The position numbers and the translations under genes are program-made. A model generated the notes under the pieces. The model made no database searches. It saw nothing but the letters and a program-made list of their open reading frames with translations, and had not been told where the DNA came from. A stretch of 64,000 nucleotides of DNA from Methylobacterium sp. NMS14P (GTDB lineage Bacteria > Pseudomonadota > Alphaproteobacteria > Rhizobiales > Beijerinckiaceae), in assembly GCF_028583545.1 (NCBI RefSeq), contig NZ_CP087106.1, positions 6,204,580 to 6,268,579 of the forward strand, read 5' to 3'. Of this stretch, positions 34,230 to 42,918 are shown in pieces. Position 1 is the first letter of the stretch. Every line of letters starts with the position of its first letter.

Positions 34230-34928
34230 ATGACCGCTAGACGCCTTCTGGATGGAGCGCGGTGGCGCCGTGACCGCGAGCCCACGAAGCCGGAGAGCCG
34301 CATCAAGGTCAACTTGAGCTTGGTCATCTCCGTCGTGGCGCTCTTGGTGTCCCTCTTCTCGGCCTTCTACTCTCTGGTGGACGAACGCTACGATCTCCGG
34401 ATGGCTTCCTCCTTTGCCGTTCCGGAGGTGATCGCCAGCGACCCGCCGCTGATCAGGTCGCAGCACACCCTTACCTTCATCAACAACGGCAACCGCCCGG
34501 TCGCGATCAACGAGGTAGCCTTGATCGTCCAGCCGACGATGAAGAGCTACGACCAACTGAACCGGGTGAACTGCGAAATCGAGCTTATAGGGCCCAATGC
34601 GTTTCGCCGGGCCTACGCGAAGGTCGCTCCCTTCACCGTGAAGGCCGGAGAGATAGAGACGCGGGTCTTCAGCTTCGCAGACACCATCGGAGACGCAAAC
34701 ACGGCCCGCTTCCGGGACAGCAGCCCGAACCACCTTCTGTCCTGCATCCAGGTCGGCTTCGTGTCGGCGCAGAACGCCTTCAACGAACTCGTCCCCTATG
34801 CGTGGGCACCCAAGGCGTCAGGCTTCGGCCAGACCTTCACGGAGGTGCAGTTCTTCCACCACTCCGGCCCCGTGCAACTCGTGAAGAGCCGGTGGCCCTT
34901 CATGCCCGACCCCGTAGCATCGGAATGA
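34230..34928 (+). CDS. membrane-anchored protein of unknown function (232 aa)
   Basis: A basic N-terminus (MTARRLLDGARWRRDREPTK) precedes one membrane helix (LSLVISVVALLVSLFSAFYS, residues about 29–50) and an extracytoplasmic domain of about 180 residues with beta-rich sequence (HTLTFINNGNRPVAINEVAL; VFSFADTIGDANTARFRD). 'F.N.GN.pv.I..v.l' resembles immunoglobulin-like domains in small bacterial accessory membrane proteins. No functional assignment. Confidence 0.75.
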   Translation: MTARRLLDGARWRRDREPTKPESRIKVNLSLVISVVALLVSLFSAFYSLVDERYDLRMASSFAVPEVIASDPPLIRSQHTLTFINNGNRPVAINEVALIVQPTMKSYDQLNRVNCEIELIGPNAFRRAYAKVAPFTVKAGEIETRVFSFADTIGDANTARFRDSSPNHLLSCIQVGFVSAQNAFNELVPYAWAPKASGFGQTFTEVQFFHHSGPVQLVKSRWPFMPDPVASE

Positions 34929-35725
34929 ACGGCCGAAGCCCCTGCCAGGGACGCCGGCCGCCTTCAAGCCGTCTAGATAGCAAGCCTACAAGGTGTCTAC
35001 CGATGGAGCCGTCTAGTCACTGAACGACTGCCGCTCCCGCGATGCCCCCGCCGGTCCGCCGCCACCCCCAGGAAGTGTGCCGACGCTACGGCTGTGCAAC
35101 AACCGCCGCGGCATCAGGATAATGATGTACCGCGAGACCTACGAACCGCTGTAGGTGCGGTCCTGCCCGACGCCTTCGGTGAACCGGCCGCCACCCTCGA
35201 TCACGCGTAGGTGGCTCCGGGCAGCCTCCCAGAGCTGTTTCGGGCCCATCAGCCGCGTGCGCAAGCTCTACAGCCCTTGCTGACCCTCTCCGGGGTCCAT
35301 CGTGTCAGGTGCCCTGTGGACCGTCGGGTGCGTCAACGCACCATGATCCGCGGATTATCGGACCAAGTTCCTGAGTTAGGTCATGCTGGATCGTATTGCC
35401 GACGCAATGTGCGTGCTGCCTACTCTTAGCCAGCGTCACCTAGACAAGGCGGACTGGCGGAGAGGAGGTGAGGGCTATGACGGCAGTGTATGTACTGCTG
35501 GCCGCTTCGCACGCTGGTGCGGCGGTCGGGTACGGAATGCTGCTGCTGAGCCACCTGAGCTAGCAGCAGAGGCCGGGTAGGGCGTGGCTCGTCTTGCGGG
35601 CAAAACCACGATCCCTCCCGGAACCGGGCGCATCCCGCAGGCGAGAACTTGCCTGCGGGGTGACGCTCGATCTGCCCATAACCTCACAACACAATGGCGC
35701 AAATAAGAATGCGCTAGCGCACACC
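34929..35725. other. about 800 bases with little coding evidence
   Basis: Between the membrane-anchored gene and the tail gene fragment only a 28-codon frame (35477–35563) has a ribosome-binding site. The rest has no supported gene, RNA or repeat and may be decayed sequence. Confidence 0.45.
35477..35563 (+). CDS. possible tiny hydrophobic peptide (28 aa)
   Basis: MTAVYVLLAASHAGAAVGYG followed by MLLLSHLS is a single hydrophobic helix with a GAGGTGAGG ribosome-binding sequence 5 bases upstream. Such peptides can be type I toxins or membrane regulators, but no antisense RNA is evident; the call is tentative. Confidence 0.3.
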   Translation: MTAVYVLLAASHAGAAVGYGMLLLSHLS

Positions 35726-37474
35726 TCAATCGCTGAAGCTGGAGCGCTCCCGCGATGCCCCGGCAGGCCCTGCTCCACCACCCTGAACGGTGATCCGGGG
35801 GGAGAAGTCCTTCGCAGCAATGGCAGCACAGGACGCCGCGATTGCCGCCGTGTTGGCTTGGGTGCCGGCGGAGGACGCCGCGATCGAGTTCAGTGTTCCC
35901 ATCAGTCCCGACATCGTCCCGTTGAGCGTGTCATCCTTGACGGCAATCACCCCTTGCGCCGTGATCAGCACGGGGGTGACCAGCTTCAATGGCTGCTCCA
36001 CCTTGATCGGGCCCTGATTACCGGGCGCGACCGTAGCTCCGGGCACCACGGGCGCACCCTGCGAGCCCGGCCGCGGCTGCGAGAAGGTAGACCCGGGGAC
36101 GGGCGCTACGTTCTCAGCCGACACCGGGGGCGAGCTGGGCGAGTAGGGGTCACCCGCCTTCGGGCGACGGATCGAGCGCGGAGGCGTGCCGGGCCCCTGC
36201 GGCTTCCCCTTGAACGCCTCGATCGCCTTCGTGGCCGCTTCGTCCGCGTGGAGGGCATGGGCCGCCGCCGCGTCCTGGGTGTCCTTGATCGCGGCAGCCT
36301 CCGCCGCCTTCGTGGCCGCGCTCTTCCCCGACATGGCGTCCGCGGTGCCGATCACGGTCTGAGGATCGGACTTCGTGGCGACGGTGGCAGCTCCGGGGGT
36401 CTGGTTGCGACGGGCATACCGCTCCCGGCGGGCGTCCAGCTCGTCCAGGGCGGCTTGCTTCGCGTCCAGCTCGGCCTTCGCCGCGGCACGCCTCGATCCC
36501 CGGAAGCCCGCGTTGGCGCCCTCCGTAGCGTCATAGGCGGCCTTAGCCCGGTCCCGCTCATCCCCCATGCGGTTCCGCTCGGCCTGGGACAGGCTCTCGA
36601 CGTTATTCCCCAGGAAGCGGGAGACCATCCGGCCCACGGCGTTCGTACCGTTGCCGTCCTCATCGAGCCCAAGGGCCGAGTTGACCGCCTTCAAGGCGGA
36701 GCCCACGGCCTCGATCGCGGACAAGGCGGTGTTACCGGCCTCCGCGAAGCTGTCCCAGTCCAGCGCGGCCCAGGCGGCAAGGGCAGCCGCGATGCCGCCG
36801 ATGACGACGCCGGGAAGGCCGGCGGACAGCGCCACGGTGCTGGCAAGGCCCACGATACCCGACGCGGCAAAGCCCGCGGTGACCGCCGCGAAGGCCGCCA
36901 TCACGCTCTTGACCGTCTCCGGGTTGGCGTTGGCCGCGGTCGCCAGGGACGACATGGTGCCGGCGATCGAGTTCATGGCGGTGATCGCCAAGCCCACCTC
37001 CGGGGCGCCCAGAGCGCTCATCAGGGTATGGAACGAGCTGGTCACCTTCTCGACCTGGGCGGTGAAATTCTCGCCCATCATGATCTCGGTCGCGTTCTTG
37101 GGTTGCTTCCGGATCAAGTCGCGCTGATGGTCAATCTGCTCCTGCTGCGCGATGAAGTCAGCGATCATCTTGCTGAAGTTCTTCGCCTTGGCGAAGGTGT
37201 CCGACGACTTCTGGAGCACGTTGTCGATGTGCTCCCGGAAGCGATCATTCAGCCGGACCTTCTTGTCGTCGGCCGACAGCCCGGACAGCTCAGCGTCGTT
37301 CTCGTGGGCCTTGTTGAAGCGGGTCCGCTCCGCGCCCACGTCGTTGATGCCGGCCTTCTTGAGCGCCGCCGGGATCACGGTCGCCTTGAACCAGTCGTAG
37401 GGGTTGGACCGCAGCAGCTCGGCGCCCGGCATGCTGTCCGGGCGGACGCCCAGGTACTTCTTGCCGTCGTACAT
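35726..37474 (-). pseudogene. C-terminal fragment of tail tape-measure-like gene
   Basis: 582 codons beginning MYDGKKYLGVRPDSMPGAEL. They include helical segments (DDKKVRLNDRFREHIDNVLQ), a hydrophobic alanine-rich core (SVMAAFAAVTAGFAASGIVG; VVIGGIAAALAAWAALDWDS) and a proline-rich end. This matches the central and C-terminal part of phage tail length tape-measure proteins, which set tail length and span the tail lumen. The N-terminal part lies at 38517–39839, separated by an IS630 element. Removing the IS and one TA copy joins the two in frame (…NQRDL|MYDGKK…), so the original gene encoded about 1,023 residues. Confidence 0.82.
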
Positions 37475-37536
37475 TAGAGCCGGTCCCGGGCTGATTGCGA
37501 CGGATTAGCGGGTGGCGGGTTGACGGGTGAAGGAGC

Positions 37537-37905
37537 ATGCTGATGCCTTCACCTCTGTCCGTCGACTTACGCGAGCGTGTCGTGGCTGCCGTGGCGGCAG
37601 GTGCCTCGTGCCACCGAGCCGCGGCTCGCTTTGGGGTCAGTGTCTCGAGCGCCAGCCGCTGGTCGCAGCGCTCACACCAAGAGGGCCATGTCGCGCCCAA
37701 GCCGATGGGCGGTGATCACACCTCGAAGCGCATCGAGGCGCATGCTGGGCTGATCCTGATGACTTCCGAGCAGGAGCCTCGCCTCTTCTTACGCGAGCTG
37801 CGCGACCGGTTGGCTGAGCAGGGCGTCCAGACCAGCACGAGCGGCCTGTCGCGCTTCTTTGCCCGCCACGGGATCAGCTGGAAAAGGGGCGACGTACGCA
37901 GCTGA
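37537..37905 (+). CDS. IS630-family transposase, first frame
   Basis: The 122-aa product holds the paired helix-turn-helix (SVDLRERVVAAVAAGASCHR, AAARFGVSVSSASRWSQRSH) and the second helix set (SKRIEAHAGLILMTSEQEPR, FFARHGISWK). It ends in a stop soon after GGAAAAGGGG, where the second frame continues; a frameshift is probably needed for full-length transposase. Confidence 0.88.
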   Translation: MLMPSPLSVDLRERVVAAVAAGASCHRAAARFGVSVSSASRWSQRSHQEGHVAPKPMGGDHTSKRIEAHAGLILMTSEQEPRLFLRELRDRLAEQGVQTSTSGLSRFFARHGISWKRGDVRS

Positions 37906-38503
37906 GCAGGAGCGTGCCGACGTAAGAGCGGCCCGCGAGGCGTGGTTCGAGGCACAGCCCGAGCTCGACCCGGACCGGCTGGTGTTCCTGGACGAGACGG
38001 CGGCGGCCACCAACATGGCGCGGCGCTATGGTTGGGCACCACGCGGCGAGCGCTGCCGGCTCGCAGCCCCGCAGGGTCACTACAAAACCACTACCGTCAC
38101 CGCTGCCCTGCGCACCAGCGGGCTGTGCGCGACCGCGCTGCTGGACGGTCCTACGAACGGCAGGCGCTTCTGCAGCTACGTCACCGAGACCCTGATCCCG
38201 GTGCTGCACCCGGGCGACATCGTCGTCATGGACAACCTGCCAGCCCACAAGGTCGCTGGCGTGCGTGAGGCGATCGAGGCCGCAGGAGCGCGGCTGCTCT
38301 ACCTCCCGTCATACAGCCCTGATTTCAACCCGATTGAGCAGGCCTTCGCAAAGCTGAAGGCGCTGTTGCGCAGCGCGGCCGCTCGCACGATCCCGGATCT
38401 CTGGCCGGCGATCCGCCAGGCCTTCACGCGCTTCACTCCGCAGGAGTGCCGCAACTACCTCGCCGCAGCTGGCTACGAGGACGACTTGGCTGTCGCTACC
38501 TGA
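37859..38503 (+). CDS. IS630-family transposase, second frame (DDE domain)
   Basis: Up to 214 aa; the true product is probably a fusion from the first frame at the AAAAGGGG run. LVFLDETAAATNMARRYGWA (first Asp), GDIVVMDNLPAHKVAGVREA (second Asp) and YSPDFNPIEQAFAKLKALLR (final acidic residue) are the IS630 DDE motifs. Intact motifs suggest recent insertion. Confidence 0.88.
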   Translation: MPATGSAGKGATYAAEQERADVRAAREAWFEAQPELDPDRLVFLDETAAATNMARRYGWAPRGERCRLAAPQGHYKTTTVTAALRTSGLCATALLDGPTNGRRFCSYVTETLIPVLHPGDIVVMDNLPAHKVAGVREAIEAAGARLLYLPSYSPDFNPIEQAFAKLKALLRSAAARTIPDLWPAIRQAFTRFTPQECRNYLAAAGYEDDLAVAT

Positions 38504-38516
38504 CCGGGAACGGCTC

Positions 38517-39839
38517 TAGGTCGCGCTGGTTGATCAGGCCCAGGTCCATCATCGCCTTCGCGGAAGAGAGCTGGACTTGTCCCTTCGTGAAGCCCTTGCC
38601 GAACATGTACATGGCGTCGCCGGCCCCGGAGCCGCCCAGGGCCATGGTGATGGCGGGCAGGACCGTGCCGATGAAGTCGTTGCTCCAGCCGCGGGCGGTG
38701 CCGCCGGACTTCTGGATGGTCTGGAACAGCTCCTTGGGGTTGAAGATGCCCCGGGTGGCGATCGTCCCGGCCGTCACCGTGTCCACGAACTCCTTGATCT
38801 CGCCCTCGGACTTCGTGCCCTTGCCCAGATCCTCGATCGCGCGGCCCAGGTAGCGGGACTGACCCTCGCCCAGGTGCCCCTTCATGGCGTCATCGGACAC
38901 CAGGGAGACCATCTTGGCCGAGTTGGCGATCACGGGGGCGAGCCGGGCGGCCTTCCGCATGTCGCGGTCCCCGGTGTCGGCCACGTCGACGATCGTCTTA
39001 AACGCCTCCAGGAGCGAGATGGCGGGGTTCTCGGCCGCAATCTTCTGGGCGTCCTTGGTGGTCTGGGCGATCTCGGCCGCGGTGCGCCCCTGGAGCTTCA
39101 GCAGCACCTGCATATCGTTGATGTCGCCGCCGCTCTTCACCGCGTCCCAGATCGTGTGACCGGACACGGCCGCGCCGACGCCCCCGACGATGGCCGCCGC
39201 GTCATGATTGTTGCTCCCGCCATGACCGCCACCGCGACGGCCGCCACCATGCCCACCACCGGCAGCACGCCGGGCAGCACCGCTACCGCCACGGGCTCCA
39301 GCACCACCACGGGGCGGGCGAGGGGCGGGCGGCTGGCCTCCACGGGCAACCGCGGGCACGCCGGATCGGGGCCGCCTCGATCCAACCGTGGGCATGCCGC
39401 GGCTCACGACAGCTCCAGGGGCCGCCAGTGCAACCGGTTTCACTGAGCGGGCGGCACGCGCCTGGGCCCTCGCCTGGGCACGGACACCCCGGACCGTCGC
39501 CGCGGTTTGCGCCCGAGTGGCCTTCGTGGCGGACCGGGTCTCCTGGGCTAGCGTGCGCATCTCGCGGGCGGCGGTTGCGGCATGGGCGGCCCCACCCTTC
39601 AGGGCGTGCAACTCTCTGACGGTGCCACCGACCGCCTTGTGAGCACCGGCCGCGGCCCGCTCGATCCCAACGACGGACTTCCCGAGCTTCCCGGCAGCTC
39701 GATCCGCGGCCCGCATGCTCTTGCTGGCCCGTTTGCCGAACGCCTTCAGCTCCCGATCGGCCTCCTTGAGGACGCTCTTGAACGAACCCGCGAATGCGGC
39801 CCCGATCGTGACGGTGACGTTGGCGCCGCGGCTCGACAT
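38517..39839 (-). pseudogene. N-terminal fragment of tail tape-measure-like gene
   Basis: About 441 codons from the ATG at 39839 (MSSRGANVTVTIGAAFAGSF, after AGGGGAA). They show a long basic alanine-rich helical region (KEADRELKAFGKRASKSMRA), a Gly/Arg low-complexity linker around residues 180–225, and a globular part (GGDINDMQVLLKLQGRTAAE; FIGTVLPAITMALGGSGAGD). The open frame runs a few codons into the IS630 before stopping. With 35726–37474 it makes one tape-measure-like gene. The island 17-bp repeat lies within it, encoding SVKPVA on this strand. Confidence 0.82.
39429..39445 (+). repeat. island 17-bp near-palindrome, copy 2
   Basis: TGCAACCGGTTTCACTG inside the tape-measure gene; here the flanks extend the palindrome to CAGTGCAACCGGTTTCACTG, imperfect at one base pair only. 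Confidence 0.8.
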
Positions 39840-40016
39840 GTCATTCCCCTGCTTGTTGATGATGTGGTGCGGCACCTTTCGCGAAAGGCGCGTTTTTTTC
39901 GGAAGGTACGAGCGTGTCGGGCAGTACAGGCGGAGCGTCAGAAGGTCTTTCGCACCTTTAAGAACGCGGAAAGTTGGCGAAGCTCTACGCGGCTGTACTG
40001 ACCGTTTGCTGTGTGA

Positions 40017-40520
40017 TCAGGCGACCATGGCAGGCGCAGGCGGACAGGTTGCCGCGACCACTCTGATGCGCGGCGTGCTGATCACTGGAGCGAGGTCGGC
40101 CGGCTCTGGGATCTCCAGAAGTAGGCGATCGTAGAACCGCTCGGGCTTCCGCTCCAGGATGCTCCGGCCCGGCCGGAACTTGTCCCGCACGTTCGTCTGA
40201 TGCGTACCGACTAGGAGGTGGTCCGGGTGCGCACAGGTCGGATCATCGCACTGATGGGTCGCGAAATCGGTCGCCTGAAGGGGCTGATCCGCGCTCATAG
40301 TGAGGAACAGGCGGGCGATGTTCGTTTCGGTGGACAGGCCGCTCGCGGTGTAGATCGTGGCCTTCGGCCGTACGGTCCACGAGCCGTACTTCATGCATCC
40401 ACAAGCCATCCGCGAAAGCTTCCGAAGGTGGCGCTCGCATTCGTCATGCGTGACCACCTCGGAAGGCCAGTTCGGCGCGGTTTGATGCTCGATGTGGAAG
40501 CGGGGGTTGGTGACGGGCAT
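40017..40520 (-). CDS. HNH-type endonuclease-like protein
   Basis: The 167-aa product carries CDDPTCAHPDHLLVGTHQTN and VRDK, the C-x-x-x-x-C-x-H-x-x-H-L...N pattern of phage HNH nucleases; an upstream CGCMKYG-type motif and H-rich segment could complete a zinc site. The ATG at 40520 follows GGGAGAA. Phage elements often have HNH enzymes next to packaging genes, but no terminase is visible here. Confidence 0.75.
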   Translation of the reverse strand: MPVTNPRFHIEHQTAPNWPSEVVTHDECERHLRKLSRMACGCMKYGSWTVRPKATIYTASGLSTETNIARLFLTMSADQPLQATDFATHQCDDPTCAHPDHLLVGTHQTNVRDKFRPGRSILERKPERFYDRLLLEIPEPADLAPVISTPRIRVVAATCPPAPAMVA

Positions 40521-40637
40521 GGCGGTTCTCCCGCGCCGCTCCACTTGGGATCTCGGCGCTAGCAGGTGGGAGAGGACTGCCCGCGGCGCGGATTGCCTCC
40601 GTCTAAAGTGATGCCGGCGTGGGGCCGGAGGTGAGGA

Positions 40638-40946
40638 TCAGGCGCGACGCACTGCCCGAATGCGGGGACGCTCCGCCGGGGCGGGGGGTGCAATCCGCTC
40701 CCGAACGCGTACCGCGGGAGGCGCGGGTGCCACGGGGGTGGCCTCCGGCTCTTCGATCGGCCCCTGGATCGCCACGAAGCAGGCCGCCACGTGATCCAGA
40801 AGCTTGGTGCGGAGCCGGGTGGCTGTGTAGCCGTAGTCGGCCGCAAGCCGCTCGATCGGCACCCCGTCCAGGACGTGAGCCTTCAGGAGGCCGGCGGACA
40901 GCCGGTAGTCGTTGGCCGCGTCCTGCTGGGTGGGCGGGACGATCAT
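40638..40946 (-). CDS. small helix-turn-helix-like protein (102 aa)
   Basis: The N-terminal half (DYRLSAGLLKAHVLDGVPIE, RLAADYGYTATRLRTKLLDH) looks like a helix-turn-helix of the type that precedes phage small-terminase domains. The C-terminal half is Pro/Ala/Arg-rich and disordered. Its start overlaps the preceding gene by ATGA, so it is part of the minus-strand cluster 42656→39839. Confidence 0.65.
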   Translation of the reverse strand: MIVPPTQQDAANDYRLSAGLLKAHVLDGVPIERLAADYGYTATRLRTKLLDHVAACFVAIQGPIEEPEATPVAPAPPAVRVRERIAPPAPAERPRIRAVRRA

Positions 40947-41347
40947 GGCAGTTCCTCCGCGGGCACGAACGCTTCGCCCGGGCGCAAGTCGGTCGCGTCG
41001 AGCTGGCCGGTGGCATCGGCACGGAGCATGCGCGGCGGCAGGGGCTCCGCAGGCAATGCCGACACCTCCGCCAGCTCGGACGGAGCAGGCCGCGTGAGGA
41101 TGGCGCCGCCGGGCAGCAGCACGTAGCGCTCGGCCATGCTCTCCCGAGCACCGATGCGAAGCGTCTGTCCGCCGCCGCGGGCCGCCGCCTCCACGGTCGC
41201 GCGCACCTCGGTGAGATGGGCGAGTAGATCAGCGGCATAGTTCCGAGTGGAACGGCCGGCAGCGTGGGCGATGTCCGCGAGAGCATCACCCTCCAGGTGG
41301 AGGCGCCGTAGCGCCTCCGTCGCATCATCGAAGGTCAACGCGGTCAT
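40943..41347 (-). CDS. hypothetical island protein (134 aa)
   Basis: The product starts MTALTFDDATEALRRLHLEG; residues 1–55 are helical with a helix-turn-helix-like stretch (ALADIAHAAGRSTRNYAADL). The remainder is beta/linker sequence (SMAERYVLLPGGAILTRPAP). It overlaps the next gene by 4 bases. No family recognised. Confidence 0.65.
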   Translation of the reverse strand: MTALTFDDATEALRRLHLEGDALADIAHAAGRSTRNYAADLLAHLTEVRATVEAAARGGGQTLRIGARESMAERYVLLPGGAILTRPAPSELAEVSALPAEPLPPRMLRADATGQLDATDLRPGEAFVPAEELP

Positions 41348-41357
41348 GGTCTCCCCC

Positions 41358-42134
41358 TTACTCGCCTGCCGCCGCGTGGCTCGGCATGACCAGCCGCGTC
41401 CCGACTGAGTTGATGGCGACGATCGTGGCCCGCGCCGCTTCGAGTTCGTCCAGAGCCGCTTGAGCTTCCACGGTGGTCAGACCCGTGGCGTCGCTTGCGT
41501 CAGAGGCGCGGACCCGCACCGGACGCCGGTCCGCTTCGTTCCACTTCCGGAGGATATAGGCCAGGACCACCAAGGCATTGGCGGACAGGCTCGGGTCTAG
41601 CGCCTTCAGGGCCAGCACCTTCGCGCCGCCCTTCGATACGAGAACGCGATCGGCAGCGGCATTCTCCACCGAACGCTGGGCCGCCACGGCATCCTGCTGC
41701 GACCGCCGACGCTGGGCCTCGGTCTCCAGCGGCAGGGACGGCGCGTTCCCGGACACCGACAGCACCTTGGTGGCACGCTGGGGCGCCTTCTGGGCCTCCT
41801 CCGCGGCGATCTCCGCACGCCGAGCCCGCTTCTCGGCCGTCACCAATGCCGTGTTCGTCGTGACGGGTGCGGTCACCTGGGCCACTACGAGCCGCAGTGC
41901 GGGGGTCGGTGCCGCCTTCTTCACGGGCGGGGCAATCGCCGCGGCGAGGTTCTTGAAGCCGTCCTGCATGGCCTTGAGGACAGCGGTCAGGTCGCCAAAG
42001 GCCGGTGCAACCGGTTTCACTGGGGTGGCCGGAAGGCTCTTGGACACCGTCTCGGCGACCGGGCGCACGTCCTTGAAGAGCGTGCTGCCAAGGCCGACTG
42101 AGCCCTCGCGCGAGTAGAAGCCGGATAGGTTCAT
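41358..42134 (-). CDS. hypothetical protein with C-terminal winged-helix-like region (258 aa)
   Basis: The product starts MNLSGFYSREGSVGLGSTLF. A linker-rich N-terminal half contains the SLPATPVKPVAPAF segment encoded by the 17-bp repeat; a coiled-coil-like middle (RRAEIAAEEAQKAPQRATKV) follows. The C-terminal region (ANALVVLAYILRKWNEADRR, DASDATGLTTVEAQAALDEL) resembles a winged helix. It may be a phage DNA-binding or structural protein; unassigned. Confidence 0.7.
   Translation of the reverse strand: MNLSGFYSREGSVGLGSTLFKDVRPVAETVSKSLPATPVKPVAPAFGDLTAVLKAMQDGFKNLAAAIAPPVKKAAPTPALRLVVAQVTAPVTTNTALVTAEKRARRAEIAAEEAQKAPQRATKVLSVSGNAPSLPLETEAQRRRSQQDAVAAQRSVENAAADRVLVSKGGAKVLALKALDPSLSANALVVLAYILRKWNEADRRPVRVRASDASDATGLTTVEAQAALDELEAARATIVAINSVGTRLVMPSHAAAGE
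42006..42022 (+). repeat. island 17-bp near-palindrome, copy 3
   Basis: TGCAACCGGTTTCACTG inside the 258-aa gene, encoding PVKPVA on the minus strand, as copy 2 encodes SVKPVA. Confidence 0.8.
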
Positions 42135-42243
42135 GATCGTGATCCCCTCTGTGCTCTTGGACGGGCTCCGCGGAATGCGGGCTCGGATGGTGGTTGGGTC
42201 GGGCCGCGCATCCGGAGGGGGACGGCGCGCGGCGGGTAGGTGA

Positions 42244-42432
42244 TCAGGGTTGCTTGCGGCCGGTCCTGTCTTTGAGATTGCGGATCTCGGCGGCCACGGC
42301 GTCCGCAACCAGTTGGGCGAGGAACAGGTTCCGCGAGGGGGTGGCGGGGTCCAACTTGCGCCGCTCCGCGAGGGCGTAGTCCAGACCTTCCACGACGCCG
42401 GCCGGGACCGGGAATGCGATGGTCCGCGACAT
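42244..42432 (-). CDS. small regulator-like protein (62 aa)
   Basis: MSRTIAFPVPAGVVEGLDYA, then LAERRKLDPATPSRNLFLAQ and VADAVAAEIRNLKDR. The strand-helix-helix layout and 'sRn.fla.lv.dAva' resemble ribbon-helix-helix proteins. It follows the next gene upstream by 2 bases. Confidence 0.65.
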   Translation of the reverse strand: MSRTIAFPVPAGVVEGLDYALAERRKLDPATPSRNLFLAQLVADAVAAEIRNLKDRTGRKQP

Positions 42433-42434
42433 GG

Positions 42435-42656
42435 TCAGGCCGCCGCGCTGGAGCGGACAGCCTCGCGGCGGCGTTCACGGACCTGCGGCATTGGCTCGCC
42501 TCCGATCTCGGCTACGGCGCGTGCGACAGCTTCGCGGATGAAAGTCGCTCTGGAGCAGTTCCGGTCCGCGTTAGCGCGACGATGGCGCGTGACCGCTTGA
42601 TCCAGCTCCGCAACAAAGCTGTCGTTGACTGCAAAGCTCAACGTGCGCACTGCCAT
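42435..42656 (-). CDS. ribbon-helix-helix (CopG-like) protein
   Basis: The 73-aa product reads MAVRTLSFAVNDSFVAELDQ, AVTRHRRANADRNCSRATFI, REAVARAVAEIGG: an N-terminal strand, then two helices with 'SRatFIREAVARAV', the CopG-type DNA-binding pattern. ATG at 42656 or the overlapping GTG at 42659 can start it. It heads the minus-strand cluster that leads to the tape-measure gene and may autoregulate it. Confidence 0.78.
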   Translation of the reverse strand: MAVRTLSFAVNDSFVAELDQAVTRHRRANADRNCSRATFIREAVARAVAEIGGEPMPQVRERRREAVRSSAAA

Positions 42657-42758
42657 CACGATCTCCGTTGTCGAAAAACTTCACTAATATGCTCAACTTA
42701 GTTAGATGGAGCGACAAAGTCAACGTAGCCTGTTGACTAATTGCGGCTTGTGGGAAAT

Positions 42759-42794
42759 AAAAAAGACCACCAGGCGCAAACCTGGAGGTCTTTT
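42759..42794. terminator. intrinsic terminator hairpin upstream of the RT gene
   Basis: GACCACCAGG and CCTGGAGGTC (42765–42790) pair around a CGCAAA loop with one internal mismatch. The stem is flanked by an A-run on the left and TTTT on the right, so it can work on both strands. Confidence 0.7.
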
Positions 42795-42918
42795 GGAGTT
42801 TTGAGCGCAATCGTGTCTTGCCGGATCGAATGGCGCTCTTCATCGCAAGCCGCGTTTGTGCAGCTGCGCCCAGACTATAGGGTGTGGCGGCGACGCGCGT
42901 CAATGATCGTGCGTCGAG

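Larger units (their letters stand above)
37477..38516 (+). mobile_element. IS630-family insertion sequence
   Basis: About 1.04 kb flanked by duplicated TA (37475–37476 and 38517–38518), the target preference of IS630/Tc1 elements. The terminal repeats GAGCCGGTCCCGGG and, from the other end, GAGCCGTTCCCGGT match at 12 of 14 positions. It carries two overlapping transposase frames and splits the tape-measure gene. Confidence 0.9.

Noticed and set aside
42571..42903. 110-codon minus-strand frame over the RT promoter region
   Set aside because: It overlaps the ribbon-helix-helix gene and a terminator, and its translation has no coherent fold pattern.
42795..42918. Retron-type msr–msd RNA upstream of the reverse transcriptase
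   Set aside because: No pair of inverted repeats enclosing a conserved branching G was found by eye, and the protein lacks retron signature residues such as VTG near the C-terminus.
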